Source: Pseudomonadota bacterium
Lineage (GTDB): Bacteria; Pseudomonadota; Gammaproteobacteria; Burkholderiales; Burkholderiaceae_C
Direction of reading: 5' to 3'
DNA: 64,000 bases
Assembly (NCBI GenBank): GCA_020161065.1
Contig: JAIUPH010000009.1
Location: 180,760-244,759 of the forward strand
Shown here: positions 8,768 to 16,597 of the stretch, piece after piece
Layout of the letters: the number at the start of each line of letters is the position of its first letter
Numbering within the stretch: the stretch's first letter is position 1
Position numbers and translations under genes: made by a program
Notes under the pieces: generated by a model
Seen by the model: only the letters and a program-made list of their open reading frames with translations
What the model was told of the DNA's origin: nothing
Database searches by the model: none

Positions 8768-10162
8768 TCAGCCCGCGTGTTCTTCCTCGGCCAGGCAGGC
8801 GTCGATGATGTCGAGCGCCGCATCCATCTGCGCGATCGTGGTGATGAGCGGCGGCGTCAGCGTCAGCACGTTGCCCATCGTGGTCTTGAACGACAGGCCG
8901 CGGCTCAAGGCGCGGTACAGCACGCGCTCGGCGGCGGCGTTCGCGGGCTCGCGCGCGCCGTCGCGGTCGGTCACCAGTTCGATGCCCAGCAGCAGGCCGC
9001 GGCCGCGCACGTCGCCGATCAGCCGGCGGCGCTGCTTCATGGCCTGCAGCCGCTGCAGCGCGTGCGCGCCGACGCGCGCCGCCTGTTCGACGAGGCCGTC
9101 GCGCTCGATCACGTCCAGCGTCGCCAGCGCGGCGGCGGCGCTGACCGGGTTCTTCTCGTGCGTGTAGTGACCCAGGGCGAAGTCGCCGGCCACGTTCAGT
9201 TCGTCGCGCGCCAGGCAGGCGGCCAGCGGCAGCACGCCGCCGCCCAGCGCCTTGCCCAGCACCACGATGTCGGGCGCGGCGCCGTCGTGCTCGGCCGCGA
9301 AGAAGCGGCCGGTCTTGCCCAGGCCGGTGGGAATCTCGTCGAAGACGAGCAGCGTGCCGTGCGCGTTGCAGGCCTCGCGCACGGCCTGCCAGTAGCCCGG
9401 CGGCGGCAGGTAGGGCACGGCGCGCGCCGGCTCGGCGACGACGGCGGCGACGTCGCCTTCGCGCTGCAGCACATAACGAACCATGCCGGCGCAAGCCAGG
9501 CGGCAGCGCGCCAGGTCGGGCTGGCCGTCGCCATCCACCGGGTGGCCGTAGGCGCAGCGATAACAGCCGAAAGGCGCGACATGCTCGCTGCCCGCCAGCA
9601 GCGGCCCCAGGCGGCCGGCGCGGAACAGCGACTCGCCGCCCACGCTGCTGGCGCCGAAGCCGGCGCCGTGGAAGGCGTCCCAGAAGCTCAAGGTCTTGAA
9701 GCGGCCGGTGGCCACGCGCGCGAGCTTGATCGCCAGCTCCAACGCGTCGCTGCCGCCGGTGGTGAACAGCACGCGGCCCGGCTCGCCGGTCAGGCGTTTG
9801 AACTGCGCGCCCAGGCGTTCGGCCAGCTGCACCGCGCGCTCGGGCACGAAGCGCCGCGGCGCGAAGCTCAAGGCGTCGAGCTGCGCCTTGATCGCCGCGA
9901 TCACCGCCGGGTGCCCATGGCCCAGGTGGTGCACGTTGTTGCCATGGAAGTCGAGGTAGCGGCGGCCCGCCGTGTCCTCGATGTACAGCCCCTCGGCCTT
10001 GGCGATGGTGGCCAGGCAGGGCGTGGAGACCGACTGGTGCAGAAACGCCGCCGCGTCGCGCGCCAGCAGCGCGCGGCCGGCTTCGTCCACGTGCGCTTGC
10101 TGCCAGGCGGCGCGCTGCGGCGTGCCGTTGACATCGCCCTCGCTTTGCGAAGGGCCGTTCAC
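8768..10162 (-). CDS. pbfA: (R)-1-hydroxy-2-aminoethylphosphonate ammonia-lyase (class III aminotransferase fold)
   Basis: A 464-residue PLP protein with the class III aminotransferase fold: TTGGSDALELAIK, FDEIPTGLGKTGRFF (PLP Asp) and VLGKALGGGVLP (Schiff-base Lys). The locus already holds PhnW for AEP transamination. A second PLP enzyme of this fold beside phnA and phnY matches PbfA, which eliminates ammonia from (R)-1-hydroxy-AEP to give phosphonoacetaldehyde and so feeds a second natural phosphonate into the pathway. The start is probably the GTG at 10162, with GGGAG just upstream; an ATG at 10219 adds 19 residues that run into repeat DNA. A true transaminase cannot be excluded without residue-level comparison. 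Confidence 0.75.
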   Translation of the reverse strand: MNGPSQSEGDVNGTPQRAAWQQAHVDEAGRALLARDAAAFLHQSVSTPCLATIAKAEGLYIEDTAGRRYLDFHGNNVHHLGHGHPAVIAAIKAQLDALSFAPRRFVPERAVQLAERLGAQFKRLTGEPGRVLFTTGGSDALELAIKLARVATGRFKTLSFWDAFHGAGFGASSVGGESLFRAGRLGPLLAGSEHVAPFGCYRCAYGHPVDGDGQPDLARCRLACAGMVRYVLQREGDVAAVVAEPARAVPYLPPPGYWQAVREACNAHGTLLVFDEIPTGLGKTGRFFAAEHDGAAPDIVVLGKALGGGVLPLAACLARDELNVAGDFALGHYTHEKNPVSAAAALATLDVIERDGLVEQAARVGAHALQRLQAMKQRRRLIGDVRGRGLLLGIELVTDRDGAREPANAAAERVLYRALSRGLSFKTTMGNVLTLTPPLITTIAQMDAALDIIDACLAEEEHAG

Positions 10163-10234
10163 CACCGTCTCCCACGGTGGCGAAGCAGCACCAACGACGC
10201 AGTTGCTGGGCGGTCCCAAGCGGCCGCCGCGGAT

Positions 10235-10300
10235 CCGGCTTTGCCGGGCCGCTGGCGGCGCCCCCTTGAGGGGGAGGCGCCGAAGGCGCCTCGGGGGTGG
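10235..10300. repeat. REP-like intergenic element with three stacked hairpins
   Basis: Between phnA and pbfA lie three hairpins: CCGGC-TTT-GCCGG (10235-10247), CCCCCTTGAGGGGG (10261-10274) and GGCGCC-GAA-GGCGCC (10276-10290), followed by a G-rich tail to 10300. Elements of this make-up are common between genes in Comamonadaceae and relatives. Inside an operon it may trim or stabilise the message and lower expression of the genes beyond it. Confidence 0.55.
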
Positions 10301-10301
10301 G

Positions 10302-11555
10302 TCATGTCGTTCCGTTGATCGCGTAGTCGAAGAGCTGGTAGCTCTTCAAAGGCTGCGATGCGGCCCTGGCCTTGTAGGCGGCGTTCAGCGGCCGGTTCAG
10401 GATGAAGGGCACGCGCGCTTCGGACACGCCGCCGTGCGTGCGCAGGCGGTTGCCTTCCAGGCCGGCAAGGTCGTGGTTGGCAGCCGAGCTGCCGATGCAG
10501 GTGTCCTCGCGCGCGATCACCACCACGTCGGCCTCGCGGTCGGCGGGCAGCTCGAACATCCGGCACGCCGTTTCCTTGTCCAGCGCCAGCTCGATGCCTT
10601 CCACGCCGACCAGCGCCTGGATGATCTGCCGCGCGTCGACCTCGCTGCGCGACCACACCCGCACCAGCCCGCCCAAGGCGCCATGGTGGGCGACGAAGGC
10701 GTCGGTGATCGGGCAGATCACCGTCGTCTTGCCGGCGCCCAGGCGCTGGTCGAGCAGGTCCTGCAGCCAGATCACGTTGGGCCGGCCGGCGGCGTTGCTC
10801 TTGTCGCTCATGCCGTGGTCGGCGGTCAGCGCCAGCGTGATGTCGTGCGCCGCCAGGCGGCCGAACACGTCGTCGAGCTTGCGGTAGAAGCTGCGCGCAT
10901 CGTCTTCCGCCGGCGCCCACTTGTGCTGCACCCAATCGGTCAGCGACAGGTACAGCAGGTCGGGCCGGCGCTGCTGCAGCAGCTTGAGGCCGGCCTCCAG
11001 CACGAACAGCGACAGCTCCATCGAGTACATGCCGGGCTTGTCCATGCCGACGAAACCGAGCACGTCCTCGATGCCGTTCTCGGCCATCGTGCAGCGGTCG
11101 GCGAACTCGCTGGAGAACGAGACGTGGCCTTGCGACACGTCCAGCCCCTTGGCGAGCTGGCGGCGCAGCTTGTCCTTGGCGGTGATCGACACCACCTTGG
11201 CGCCGGCCGCGGCGAAGCGGGCGATGATGGTGTCGCCGCGCAGCAGCTCGGGGCCGGTCATCACCACCGGCTGCCAGGTGGCGGCGTCGAGGTAGTAGTT
11301 GCCCGAGATGCCGTGCCGCGCCGGCGGCGTGCCGGTGATCAGCGACATGTTGTTGGGGCAGGTGAACGACGGCATCGAGCCCTCGGCCACGGCGGCGAAG
11401 CCCTGCTCGATGAAGCGCGCGATGTTGGGGATGCTGCCGTCGGCCAGGTACTGCTGCAGGTAGCGCGGGTCGCCGCCGTCGATGCACACCGCCACCACCG
11501 GGCGCAGCGGCCAGCGGTAGGCGGTGTCGTTGATGGTGAGGGGAGTCGATGCCAT
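10302..11555 (-). CDS. phnA: Phosphonoacetate hydrolase
   Basis: A 417-residue enzyme of the alkaline phosphatase superfamily. Two-zinc site residues are visible in order: D26 in CIDGGD, nucleophile Thr near 65 in SFTCPNN, the D and H of TDWVQH, the DH of TADHGMS and the His of THGG near the C-terminus. It cleaves the C-P bond of phosphonoacetate to acetate and phosphate, and is active without phosphate starvation in known cases. Its neighbours phnY, pbfA and phnW supply the substrate. The ATG at 11555 is chosen by homology to the usual N-terminus; no good ribosome site precedes it. Confidence 0.93.
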   Translation of the reverse strand: MASTPLTINDTAYRWPLRPVVAVCIDGGDPRYLQQYLADGSIPNIARFIEQGFAAVAEGSMPSFTCPNNMSLITGTPPARHGISGNYYLDAATWQPVVMTGPELLRGDTIIARFAAAGAKVVSITAKDKLRRQLAKGLDVSQGHVSFSSEFADRCTMAENGIEDVLGFVGMDKPGMYSMELSLFVLEAGLKLLQQRRPDLLYLSLTDWVQHKWAPAEDDARSFYRKLDDVFGRLAAHDITLALTADHGMSDKSNAAGRPNVIWLQDLLDQRLGAGKTTVICPITDAFVAHHGALGGLVRVWSRSEVDARQIIQALVGVEGIELALDKETACRMFELPADREADVVVIAREDTCIGSSAANHDLAGLEGNRLRTHGGVSEARVPFILNRPLNAAYKARAASQPLKSYQLFDYAINGTT

Positions 11556-11596
11556 GGTGGATGCGAAGGAGGTGACGGGAAGGTGGGGAAGGAAAG

Positions 11597-12334
11597 CTAA
11601 CGCTTGTTGCTGGCGGACAGCGCGTCCTGCAGGCGCCGGCGGCTGTGCAGCACGTGCTCGGTCAGCAGCGTTTCGGCGCGCGCCTCGTCGCGCGCGGCGA
11701 CGGCGTCGATGATGGCCTCGTGCTCCTGCGTCGAGCGCGGAATGATCTCGGCGCCGCGCGACAGCGTGGCGCGGCGGTACAGGTCGAGCTGGTTGACCAC
11801 GCTGCGGTACTGCGCCAGCAGCGCGTTGTTGCGCGCGGCGCGCGCCAGCAGGTCGTGGAACTCGACGTTGAGCGCGAAGTAGTCCTCGGCGGCGCGCGCC
11901 CGGGCCTCCCTGGGCCCCTTGTGCGACTGCTGCATGCGGCGCACCACGGCGCGCAGCTGCTCGATCTCGTCGCTGGCGATGCGGCGCGCCGCCAGGCAGC
12001 CGATCAGCCCTTCCAGCGCGGCGCGCAGCTCGTAGAACTCGTTGGCCTCTTCCAGCGACACCTCGCGCACGAAGACGCCGCGGTTCTTCTCCAGCCGCAC
12101 CAGCCCGGCCTGGCTGAGCGCGCGGAAGGCCTCGCGCACCGGCCCGCGCGAGACGCCCAGCGCCAGCGCCACCTCCACCTCGTTGAGCTTGGTGCCGGCG
12201 GCAATCTCGCCGCCGATGATGCGGCGCTCCAGCTCCTGCTGGGCCAGCGTGGCCAGCGAGTGCTCGCGCAGCAGCTCGATGGCCTGGGCGGCCCCGGCGC
12301 TGCGTCGCATCGGGTCGGCGGTCATGGTCGGCAT
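11597..12334 (-). CDS. phnR: GntR/FCD family regulator of phosphonate use
   Basis: A 245-residue regulator: winged helix (about 15-85, with VEVALALGVSRGPVREAFRAL) followed by an all-helical FCD ligand domain containing the metal-site motif EFHDLL. The position inside a phosphonate locus fits the Burkholderia-type phosphonate-associated GntR regulator family; the symbol is by context. The ATG at 12334 is preferred, since GGGGA is correctly placed. An in-frame TTG at 12379 would make the protein begin inside the palindrome at 12356-12379, which is better read as its own operator. Confidence 0.8.
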   Translation of the reverse strand: MPTMTADPMRRSAGAAQAIELLREHSLATLAQQELERRIIGGEIAAGTKLNEVEVALALGVSRGPVREAFRALSQAGLVRLEKNRGVFVREVSLEEANEFYELRAALEGLIGCLAARRIASDEIEQLRAVVRRMQQSHKGPREARARAAEDYFALNVEFHDLLARAARNNALLAQYRSVVNQLDLYRRATLSRGAEIIPRSTQEHEAIIDAVAARDEARAETLLTEHVLHSRRRLQDALSASNKR

Positions 12335-12355
12335 CGTCCCCAAATGGTCGGCGTT

Positions 12356-12379
12356 TTGCAGATTGTCTACAAAATGCAA
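12356..12379. promoter_or_regulatory. Candidate PhnR operator upstream of phnR
   Basis: A 24-bp near-palindrome: TTGCA at 12356-12360, TTGT-CT-ACAA at the centre and TGCAA at 12375-12379. The core fits GntR/FCD sites. Its right half, GATTGTCTACAA followed by TGCAA, recurs at 14335-14353 upstream of the transporter and permease genes. Position before phnR suggests autoregulation. Confidence 0.6.
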
Positions 12380-12397
12380 GTCCGCGCCAAGCCGCGG

Positions 12398-13426
12398 TCA
12401 ATCGACGAAGCGCACGCCCTGCGTCTGCGCGCGCAGCCGCGGGTCGGCCGAGGCCACGCTCAGCGGCCCGCCTGCCAGCGCTTCGCGGCAGCGCGCCAAG
12501 GTGTCGTCCTGCAGCCGCTGCATGGCTTCGTGCGTGTAGAAGGTGAGGTGCGGCCACAGCAGCACCTGGTCCATCTCGAACAGCGGCGACAGCGGATGGC
12601 CCTGCAAGGCCAGCGGCTCGCGGCCGTAAACGTCGAGCGCGGCACCGGCCAGGCGGCCGGCCTGCAGCGCGCGCAGCAGCGCCAGCTCGTCGACGATCTC
12701 GCCGCGCGAGACGTTGACCAGCAGCGCCGATGGCTTGAGCCGCGCCAGCGCCGCGGCGCCGACCAGGCCGCGCGTGCTGTCGTTGAGCGTGCAGTGGATC
12801 GAGAAGGCATCGCAGCGCGCCAGCATGTCGCCCAGGTCGGCGCACAGCTCGACGCCCAGCGCCCGCGCCGCCGCCGGGTCGGCCCGCGGGTCGTGCGCCA
12901 GCACCGTCATGCGGAAGGCCGCGGCCATGCGCGCCATGCTGCGGCCGATGCGGCCCAGGCCCAGCACGGCCAGCGTCTTGCCGCTCAGGTCGCTGGCCAG
13001 CCAGGCCGGCTCGGGCCAGGCCCAGCCTTGCTGCTGCATCGCGCGGTGGATGGGCTTGAAGCGCTTGAACAAGGCCATCAGCAGCGCGAAGGCGCCTTCG
13101 GCCACCGTCTCTTCGGCATAGGCCGGCACGTTGACGACGGGGATGCCGCGCGCACGGGCCGCGGCGATGTCGATCGCGTCGATGCCCACGCCGTACTTGA
13201 CGATGGCCTTCAGCCGCGTGGCCGCGGCGATGACGCGCGCGGTGACGGGCGTGTAGCACATCAGCAGCAGGTCGGCGTCGGCCACCGCGGCGGCGAGATC
13301 GGCCTCGGCCACGCCGTCGGCCAGCAGCAACAGCTCGCCGCCCCAGGCGCGCAGCGCGCGGTCGACCTCGGGCATCTGCAGCTCGCGGTCGACGCGCACC
13401 ACCTTGAAGCTTGCGGGCAGGTTCAT
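12398..13426 (-). CDS. D-isomer-specific 2-hydroxyacid dehydrogenase family protein
   Basis: A 342-residue NAD(P)-dependent oxidoreductase. The Rossmann motif VLGLGRIGRSMARM is near residue 145, the catalytic Arg region is in LVNVSRGEIVDE and the catalytic His in WPHLTFYTHEAMQ. AAGGAG is ideally spaced before the ATG. It lies between the permease gene (13 bp) and phnR (about 60 bp), so it belongs to the phosphonate operon, yet no step of the PhnW-PhnY-PhnA route needs it. It could reduce a phosphono-keto acid or recycle pyruvate-derived products. Phosphite dehydrogenase is in the same superfamily but its distinctive segments were not seen. Confidence 0.82.
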   Translation of the reverse strand: MNLPASFKVVRVDRELQMPEVDRALRAWGGELLLLADGVAEADLAAAVADADLLLMCYTPVTARVIAAATRLKAIVKYGVGIDAIDIAAARARGIPVVNVPAYAEETVAEGAFALLMALFKRFKPIHRAMQQQGWAWPEPAWLASDLSGKTLAVLGLGRIGRSMARMAAAFRMTVLAHDPRADPAAARALGVELCADLGDMLARCDAFSIHCTLNDSTRGLVGAAALARLKPSALLVNVSRGEIVDELALLRALQAGRLAGAALDVYGREPLALQGHPLSPLFEMDQVLLWPHLTFYTHEAMQRLQDDTLARCREALAGGPLSVASADPRLRAQTQGVRFVD

Positions 13427-13439
13427 CGCGCTTTCTCCT

Positions 13440-14306
13440 TCAGCTCAGCCTGAGGACGACGACGCCGGTCACGATGACCAGCGCGCCCAGCACGCGCTGC
13501 AGCCCGAAGCGCTCTTTCAGCACCCAGACCGAGAGCGCGCTGGCGAACAGCACCGAGGTCTCGCGCATTGCCGACACCGCCGCCACCGGGGCGCGCGTCA
13601 TCGCCCATAGCGCGATGCCGTACGACGCCAGCGAGGCCAGCCCGCCCAGCGTGGCCAGCCACCAGCGCTGGCGCGCATAGGCCAGCGCGCGGGCGCGGCC
13701 GGCGCGGCCGCGCCGCCACATCACCAGCGCCGGGTAGGGCAGCCCGTCCAGCACGAACAGCAGCACCACGTAGCTGGCGGCGCTGCCGCCGGCAGCGGCG
13801 GCCACGCGCACGCCCTGGCCGTCGATGAAGGTGTAGGCGGCGATGACCAGCGCGTTGGCCAGCGCGTAGCCGATGGCGCGGCCGTGGTGCAGCGCCTGGC
13901 CGGGGTGCGACAGGCCGACCATCAGCACGCCGCCGGTCACCGCCAGCACGCCGGCCCAGGTGCCGGGGCGCAGCGTCTCGCCCAGCACCGCCGAGCTGCC
14001 CAGCGCCACCAGCAGCGGCGCGCTGCCGCGCATGATGGGATAGGTGACGCCGAGGTCGCCATGCTGGTAGGCGCCGTTGAGCGTGAGGTAGTAGGCCACG
14101 TGCACCAGCAGCGAGCCGGCGATGAAGGGCCAGGCACCGCGCGGCGGCAGGCCCAGCCACAGCAGCAGCGGCAACGACGCCGCGGCACCGAGAAAGTGCA
14201 CCAGCGCGATGTCCAGTTCCTTGTCGCCGCTGGACTTGACCAGGGTGTTCCAGCCGGCGTGCAGCAAGGCACCGCACAGCACGGCGGCGACGACCAGACC
14301 GTCCAT
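13440..14306 (-). CDS. EamA/DMT family transporter of the phosphonate locus
   Basis: A 288-residue protein with ten predicted membrane segments in two EamA repeats. The C-terminal half ends with VSAMRETSVLFASALSVWVL and ERFGLQRVLGALVIVTG, typical of the second repeat. A family of EamA proteins is recurrently found in phosphonate loci and described only as a phosphonate-associated membrane protein; this one fits by place. It is the first gene of the minus-strand arm, behind the motif at 14335-14353. It may export an amine, alanine or a toxic intermediate; the substrate is not known. Confidence 0.8.
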   Translation of the reverse strand: MDGLVVAAVLCGALLHAGWNTLVKSSGDKELDIALVHFLGAAASLPLLLWLGLPPRGAWPFIAGSLLVHVAYYLTLNGAYQHGDLGVTYPIMRGSAPLLVALGSSAVLGETLRPGTWAGVLAVTGGVLMVGLSHPGQALHHGRAIGYALANALVIAAYTFIDGQGVRVAAAAGGSAASYVVLLFVLDGLPYPALVMWRRGRAGRARALAYARQRWWLATLGGLASLASYGIALWAMTRAPVAAVSAMRETSVLFASALSVWVLKERFGLQRVLGALVIVTGVVVLRLS

Positions 14307-14334
14307 TGAACCCGATTGAACCGGCTTGACCTTG

Positions 14335-14353
14335 GATTGTCAACAATCTGCAA
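14335..14353. promoter_or_regulatory. Candidate PhnR operator in the divergent promoter region
   Basis: GATTGT-CA-ACAATC (14335-14348) is a perfect 6-bp inverted repeat followed by TGCAA. It matches the site before phnR at GATTGTC, ACAA and TGCAA. It lies between the start of the minus-strand permease gene (14306) and the plus-strand binding protein gene (14449), so one site could control both arms. TTGACC and TTGTCA nearby could serve as -35 boxes for the plus-strand genes. Confidence 0.6.
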
Positions 14354-14448
14354 CCTGCGGTTGCTACCGTTGACACGCCCCGATCCACACGGGCACGATC
14401 TTCGCAACGCGCTTTTCTCCAGTCCACCCTTACCGAGGAGCCCTCACC

Positions 14449-15483
14449 ATGAGACTGTCTGCCATCTCCCTCGCTGCCGGCCTCGTGCTGAGCCTGGGCG
14501 CCGCCTCGGCGCTGGCGCAGAAGACGCAGCTGCTGGTCTACACCGCGCTGGAGACCGACCAGCTCAAGGCCTACCAGGAGGGCTTCAACAAGGTGCAGCC
14601 CGACATCGAGCTGAAGTTCGTGCGCGACAGCACCGGCGTCATCATCGCCAAGCTGCTGGCCGAGAAGTCCAACCCGCAGGCCGACGTCATCTGGGGCGTG
14701 GCCGCCTCGGGGCTGGCGCTGTTCGACCAGCAGGGCATGCTGGAGCCCTATGCCCCGCTGAACCTGGACGCCATCATGAGCCAGTACCGCGACAAGAAGA
14801 AGCCGCCGGCCTGGTGGGGCATGGACGTCTACGGCGCCGTGGTGTGCTTCAACACGGTGGAAGCGCAGAAGCGCAACATCCCCAAGCCCGAGACCTGGAA
14901 AGACCTGCTCAAGCCCGCCTACAAGGGCCAGGTGGTGATGCCCAACCCGGCCTCGTCGGGCACCGGCTACTTCGACGTGGTGGCCTGGCTGCAGATGTGG
15001 GGCGACGACGCCGGCAAGGGCGGCGGCTGGAAGTACATGGACGGGCTGCACGACAACATCGCGCAGTACACGCACTCGGGCTCCAAGCCTTGCAACATGG
15101 CGGCGGCCGGTGAATACGTGGTCGGCATCTCGTTCGAGTACCGCGGCCACAGCAACAAGGCCAAGGGCGCGCCGATCGACCTGGTGTTCCCCAAGGAAGG
15201 CCTGGGCTGGGACCTGGAGGCCTTCGCGATCCACAAGGGCACCAAGAAGATGGACGCCGCCAAGAAGCTGGCTGACTGGGCCAGCAGCAAGGACGCGATG
15301 ATGTTGTACGGCAAGAACTTCGCCATCACCGCGCAGCCGGGCGTGGCGCCCAAGCTGGCCAACATCCCGGCCGACTACGAGTCGCGGCTGATCAAGATGG
15401 ACTTCGCCTACTCGGCCAGCAACCGCGAGCGCATCCTGGCCGAATGGAACAAGCGCTACAACGCCAAGTCCGAGAAGCGCTAG
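14449..15483 (+). CDS. 2-aminoethylphosphonate ABC transporter, periplasmic binding protein
   Basis: A 344-residue secreted binding protein with a clear signal peptide ending ASALAQ. The sequence is of the iron/AEP (FbpA-like) fold: LLVYTALETDQLKAY at the start, then DSTGVIIAKLLAEK and PNPASSGTGYF. Members of this family next to phnW are the 2-aminoethylphosphonate receptors (called PhnS2 or AepX). GAGGAG lies eight bases before the ATG. The stop codon TAG shares its last base with the GTG of the ATPase gene, so the transporter genes are coupled. Confidence 0.88.
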   Translation: MRLSAISLAAGLVLSLGAASALAQKTQLLVYTALETDQLKAYQEGFNKVQPDIELKFVRDSTGVIIAKLLAEKSNPQADVIWGVAASGLALFDQQGMLEPYAPLNLDAIMSQYRDKKKPPAWWGMDVYGAVVCFNTVEAQKRNIPKPETWKDLLKPAYKGQVVMPNPASSGTGYFDVVAWLQMWGDDAGKGGGWKYMDGLHDNIAQYTHSGSKPCNMAAAGEYVVGISFEYRGHSNKAKGAPIDLVFPKEGLGWDLEAFAIHKGTKKMDAAKKLADWASSKDAMMLYGKNFAITAQPGVAPKLANIPADYESRLIKMDFAYSASNRERILAEWNKRYNAKSEKR

Positions 15484-16595
15484 TGCCTTCGCGCAGTCCG
15501 GCCGCGGCGCCGGCCATTTCCTCGGCATCCTCGCCCGAGCGCTCGCTCGAACTGCGCGGCATCCACAAGGCCTTCGGCAGCTTCGTCGCGCTGCAGCACA
15601 TCGACCTCGCCGTCCACAAGGGCGAGTTCATCTGCTTCCTGGGCCCTTCGGGCTGCGGCAAGACGACGCTGCTGCGCGTGATCGCCGGGCTGGAGGTGCA
15701 GACGCGCGGCGAGATCCGGCAAAACGGCCGCGACATCTCGCGCCTGCCGCCGGCCGACCGCGACTACGGCATCGTGTTCCAGAGCTACGCGCTGTTTCCC
15801 AACCTCAGCGTGGCCGACAACGTGTCGTACGGGCTCGTCAACCGCCGGCTGCCGCGCGCGCAGATCCGCCAGCGCGTGACCGAGCTGGTGCAGCTCGTCG
15901 GGCTGCCGGGCAGCGAAGGCAAGTACCCGGCGCAGCTGTCGGGCGGCCAGCAGCAGCGCATCGCGCTGGCGCGCGCGCTGGCCACGTCGCCGGGGCTGCT
16001 GCTGCTGGACGAGCCGCTGTCGGCGCTGGACGCGCTGGAGCGCGTGCGCCTGCGCCAGGAGATCCGCGCGCTGCAGCAGGAGCTGGGCGTCACCACCATC
16101 ATGGTCACCCACGACCAGGAAGAAGCGCTGGCCGTGGCCGACCGCATCGTGGTGATGAACCAGGGCGCCATCGAGCAGGTGGGCTCGCCGCAGGAGGTGT
16201 ACCGCGAGCCGGCCTCGCCTTTCGTGGCCGACTTCGTCGGCAAGGTCAACGTGCTGCCCGGCCGCGTGCGCCAGGGCCGGCTGGAGCTGGGCTCGCTGGT
16301 GCTGCCGCTGGCCGGCGCCGGCGCCGCCGGCCCCGACCGCGAGGTGCGCGTCTACCTGCGCCCCGAAGACGTGCTGGCGCGGCCGATCGACGAGGGCGAC
16401 CCCCACGTCTTCGACGGCGCGATCGAGAAGATCGAGTTCCTCGGCTCGTACTGCCACGTGCACCTGGCGGCGCCGGCCTTCGCGCCGCAGGGGTTGATCG
16501 TCTACCTGTCGCTGAACTACCTGGCCGAGCGCTCGCTGGCGATCGGCTCCACGCTGCGGCTGCGCCTGCTGCAAGAGCGCGTGCGGGTGTTCTGA
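15483..16595 (+). CDS. 2-aminoethylphosphonate ABC transporter, ATP-binding protein
   Basis: A 370-residue ABC ATPase. Walker [11 protein letters not shown]-loop [10 protein letters not shown], signature LSGGQQQR, Walker [13 protein letters not shown] and switch His in [10 protein letters not shown] are all intact. A C-terminal TOBE-like domain (about 250-370) follows, as in PotA/FbpC ATPases. The GTG at 15483 overlaps the upstream stop and is taken as the start; a later in-frame start is possible because the first 25 residues are low-complexity. It powers uptake through the permease encoded two bases downstream. Confidence 0.88.
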   Translation: MPSRSPAAAPAISSASSPERSLELRGIHKAFGSFVALQHIDLAVHKGEFICFLGPSGCGKTTLLRVIAGLEVQTRGEIRQNGRDISRLPPADRDYGIVFQSYALFPNLSVADNVSYGLVNRRLPRAQIRQRVTELVQLVGLPGSEGKYPAQLSGGQQQRIALARALATSPGLLLLDEPLSALDALERVRLRQEIRALQQELGVTTIMVTHDQEEALAVADRIVVMNQGAIEQVGSPQEVYREPASPFVADFVGKVNVLPGRVRQGRLELGSLVLPLAGAGAAGPDREVRVYLRPEDVLARPIDEGDPHVFDGAIEKIEFLGSYCHVHLAAPAFAPQGLIVYLSLNYLAERSLAIGSTLRLRLLQERVRVF

Positions 16596-16597
16596 CG

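Noticed and set aside
7284-10175. Apparent 963-codon fusion of an aldehyde dehydrogenase with an upstream segment
   Set aside because: The first half is an out-of-frame, Arg-rich reading of pbfA; the true dehydrogenase starts at 8732 with its own ribosome site.
10302-13259. Apparent 985-codon fusion ending in phosphonoacetate hydrolase
   Set aside because: The upstream part is a non-biological frame through phnR and the 2-hydroxyacid dehydrogenase gene; only residues from 11555 onward match the hydrolase.
12398-13426. Phosphite dehydrogenase (PtxD) for the 2-hydroxyacid dehydrogenase
   Set aside because: It belongs to the same superfamily, but the segments typical of PtxD around its substrate lysine were not recognised, so the specific name is not justified.
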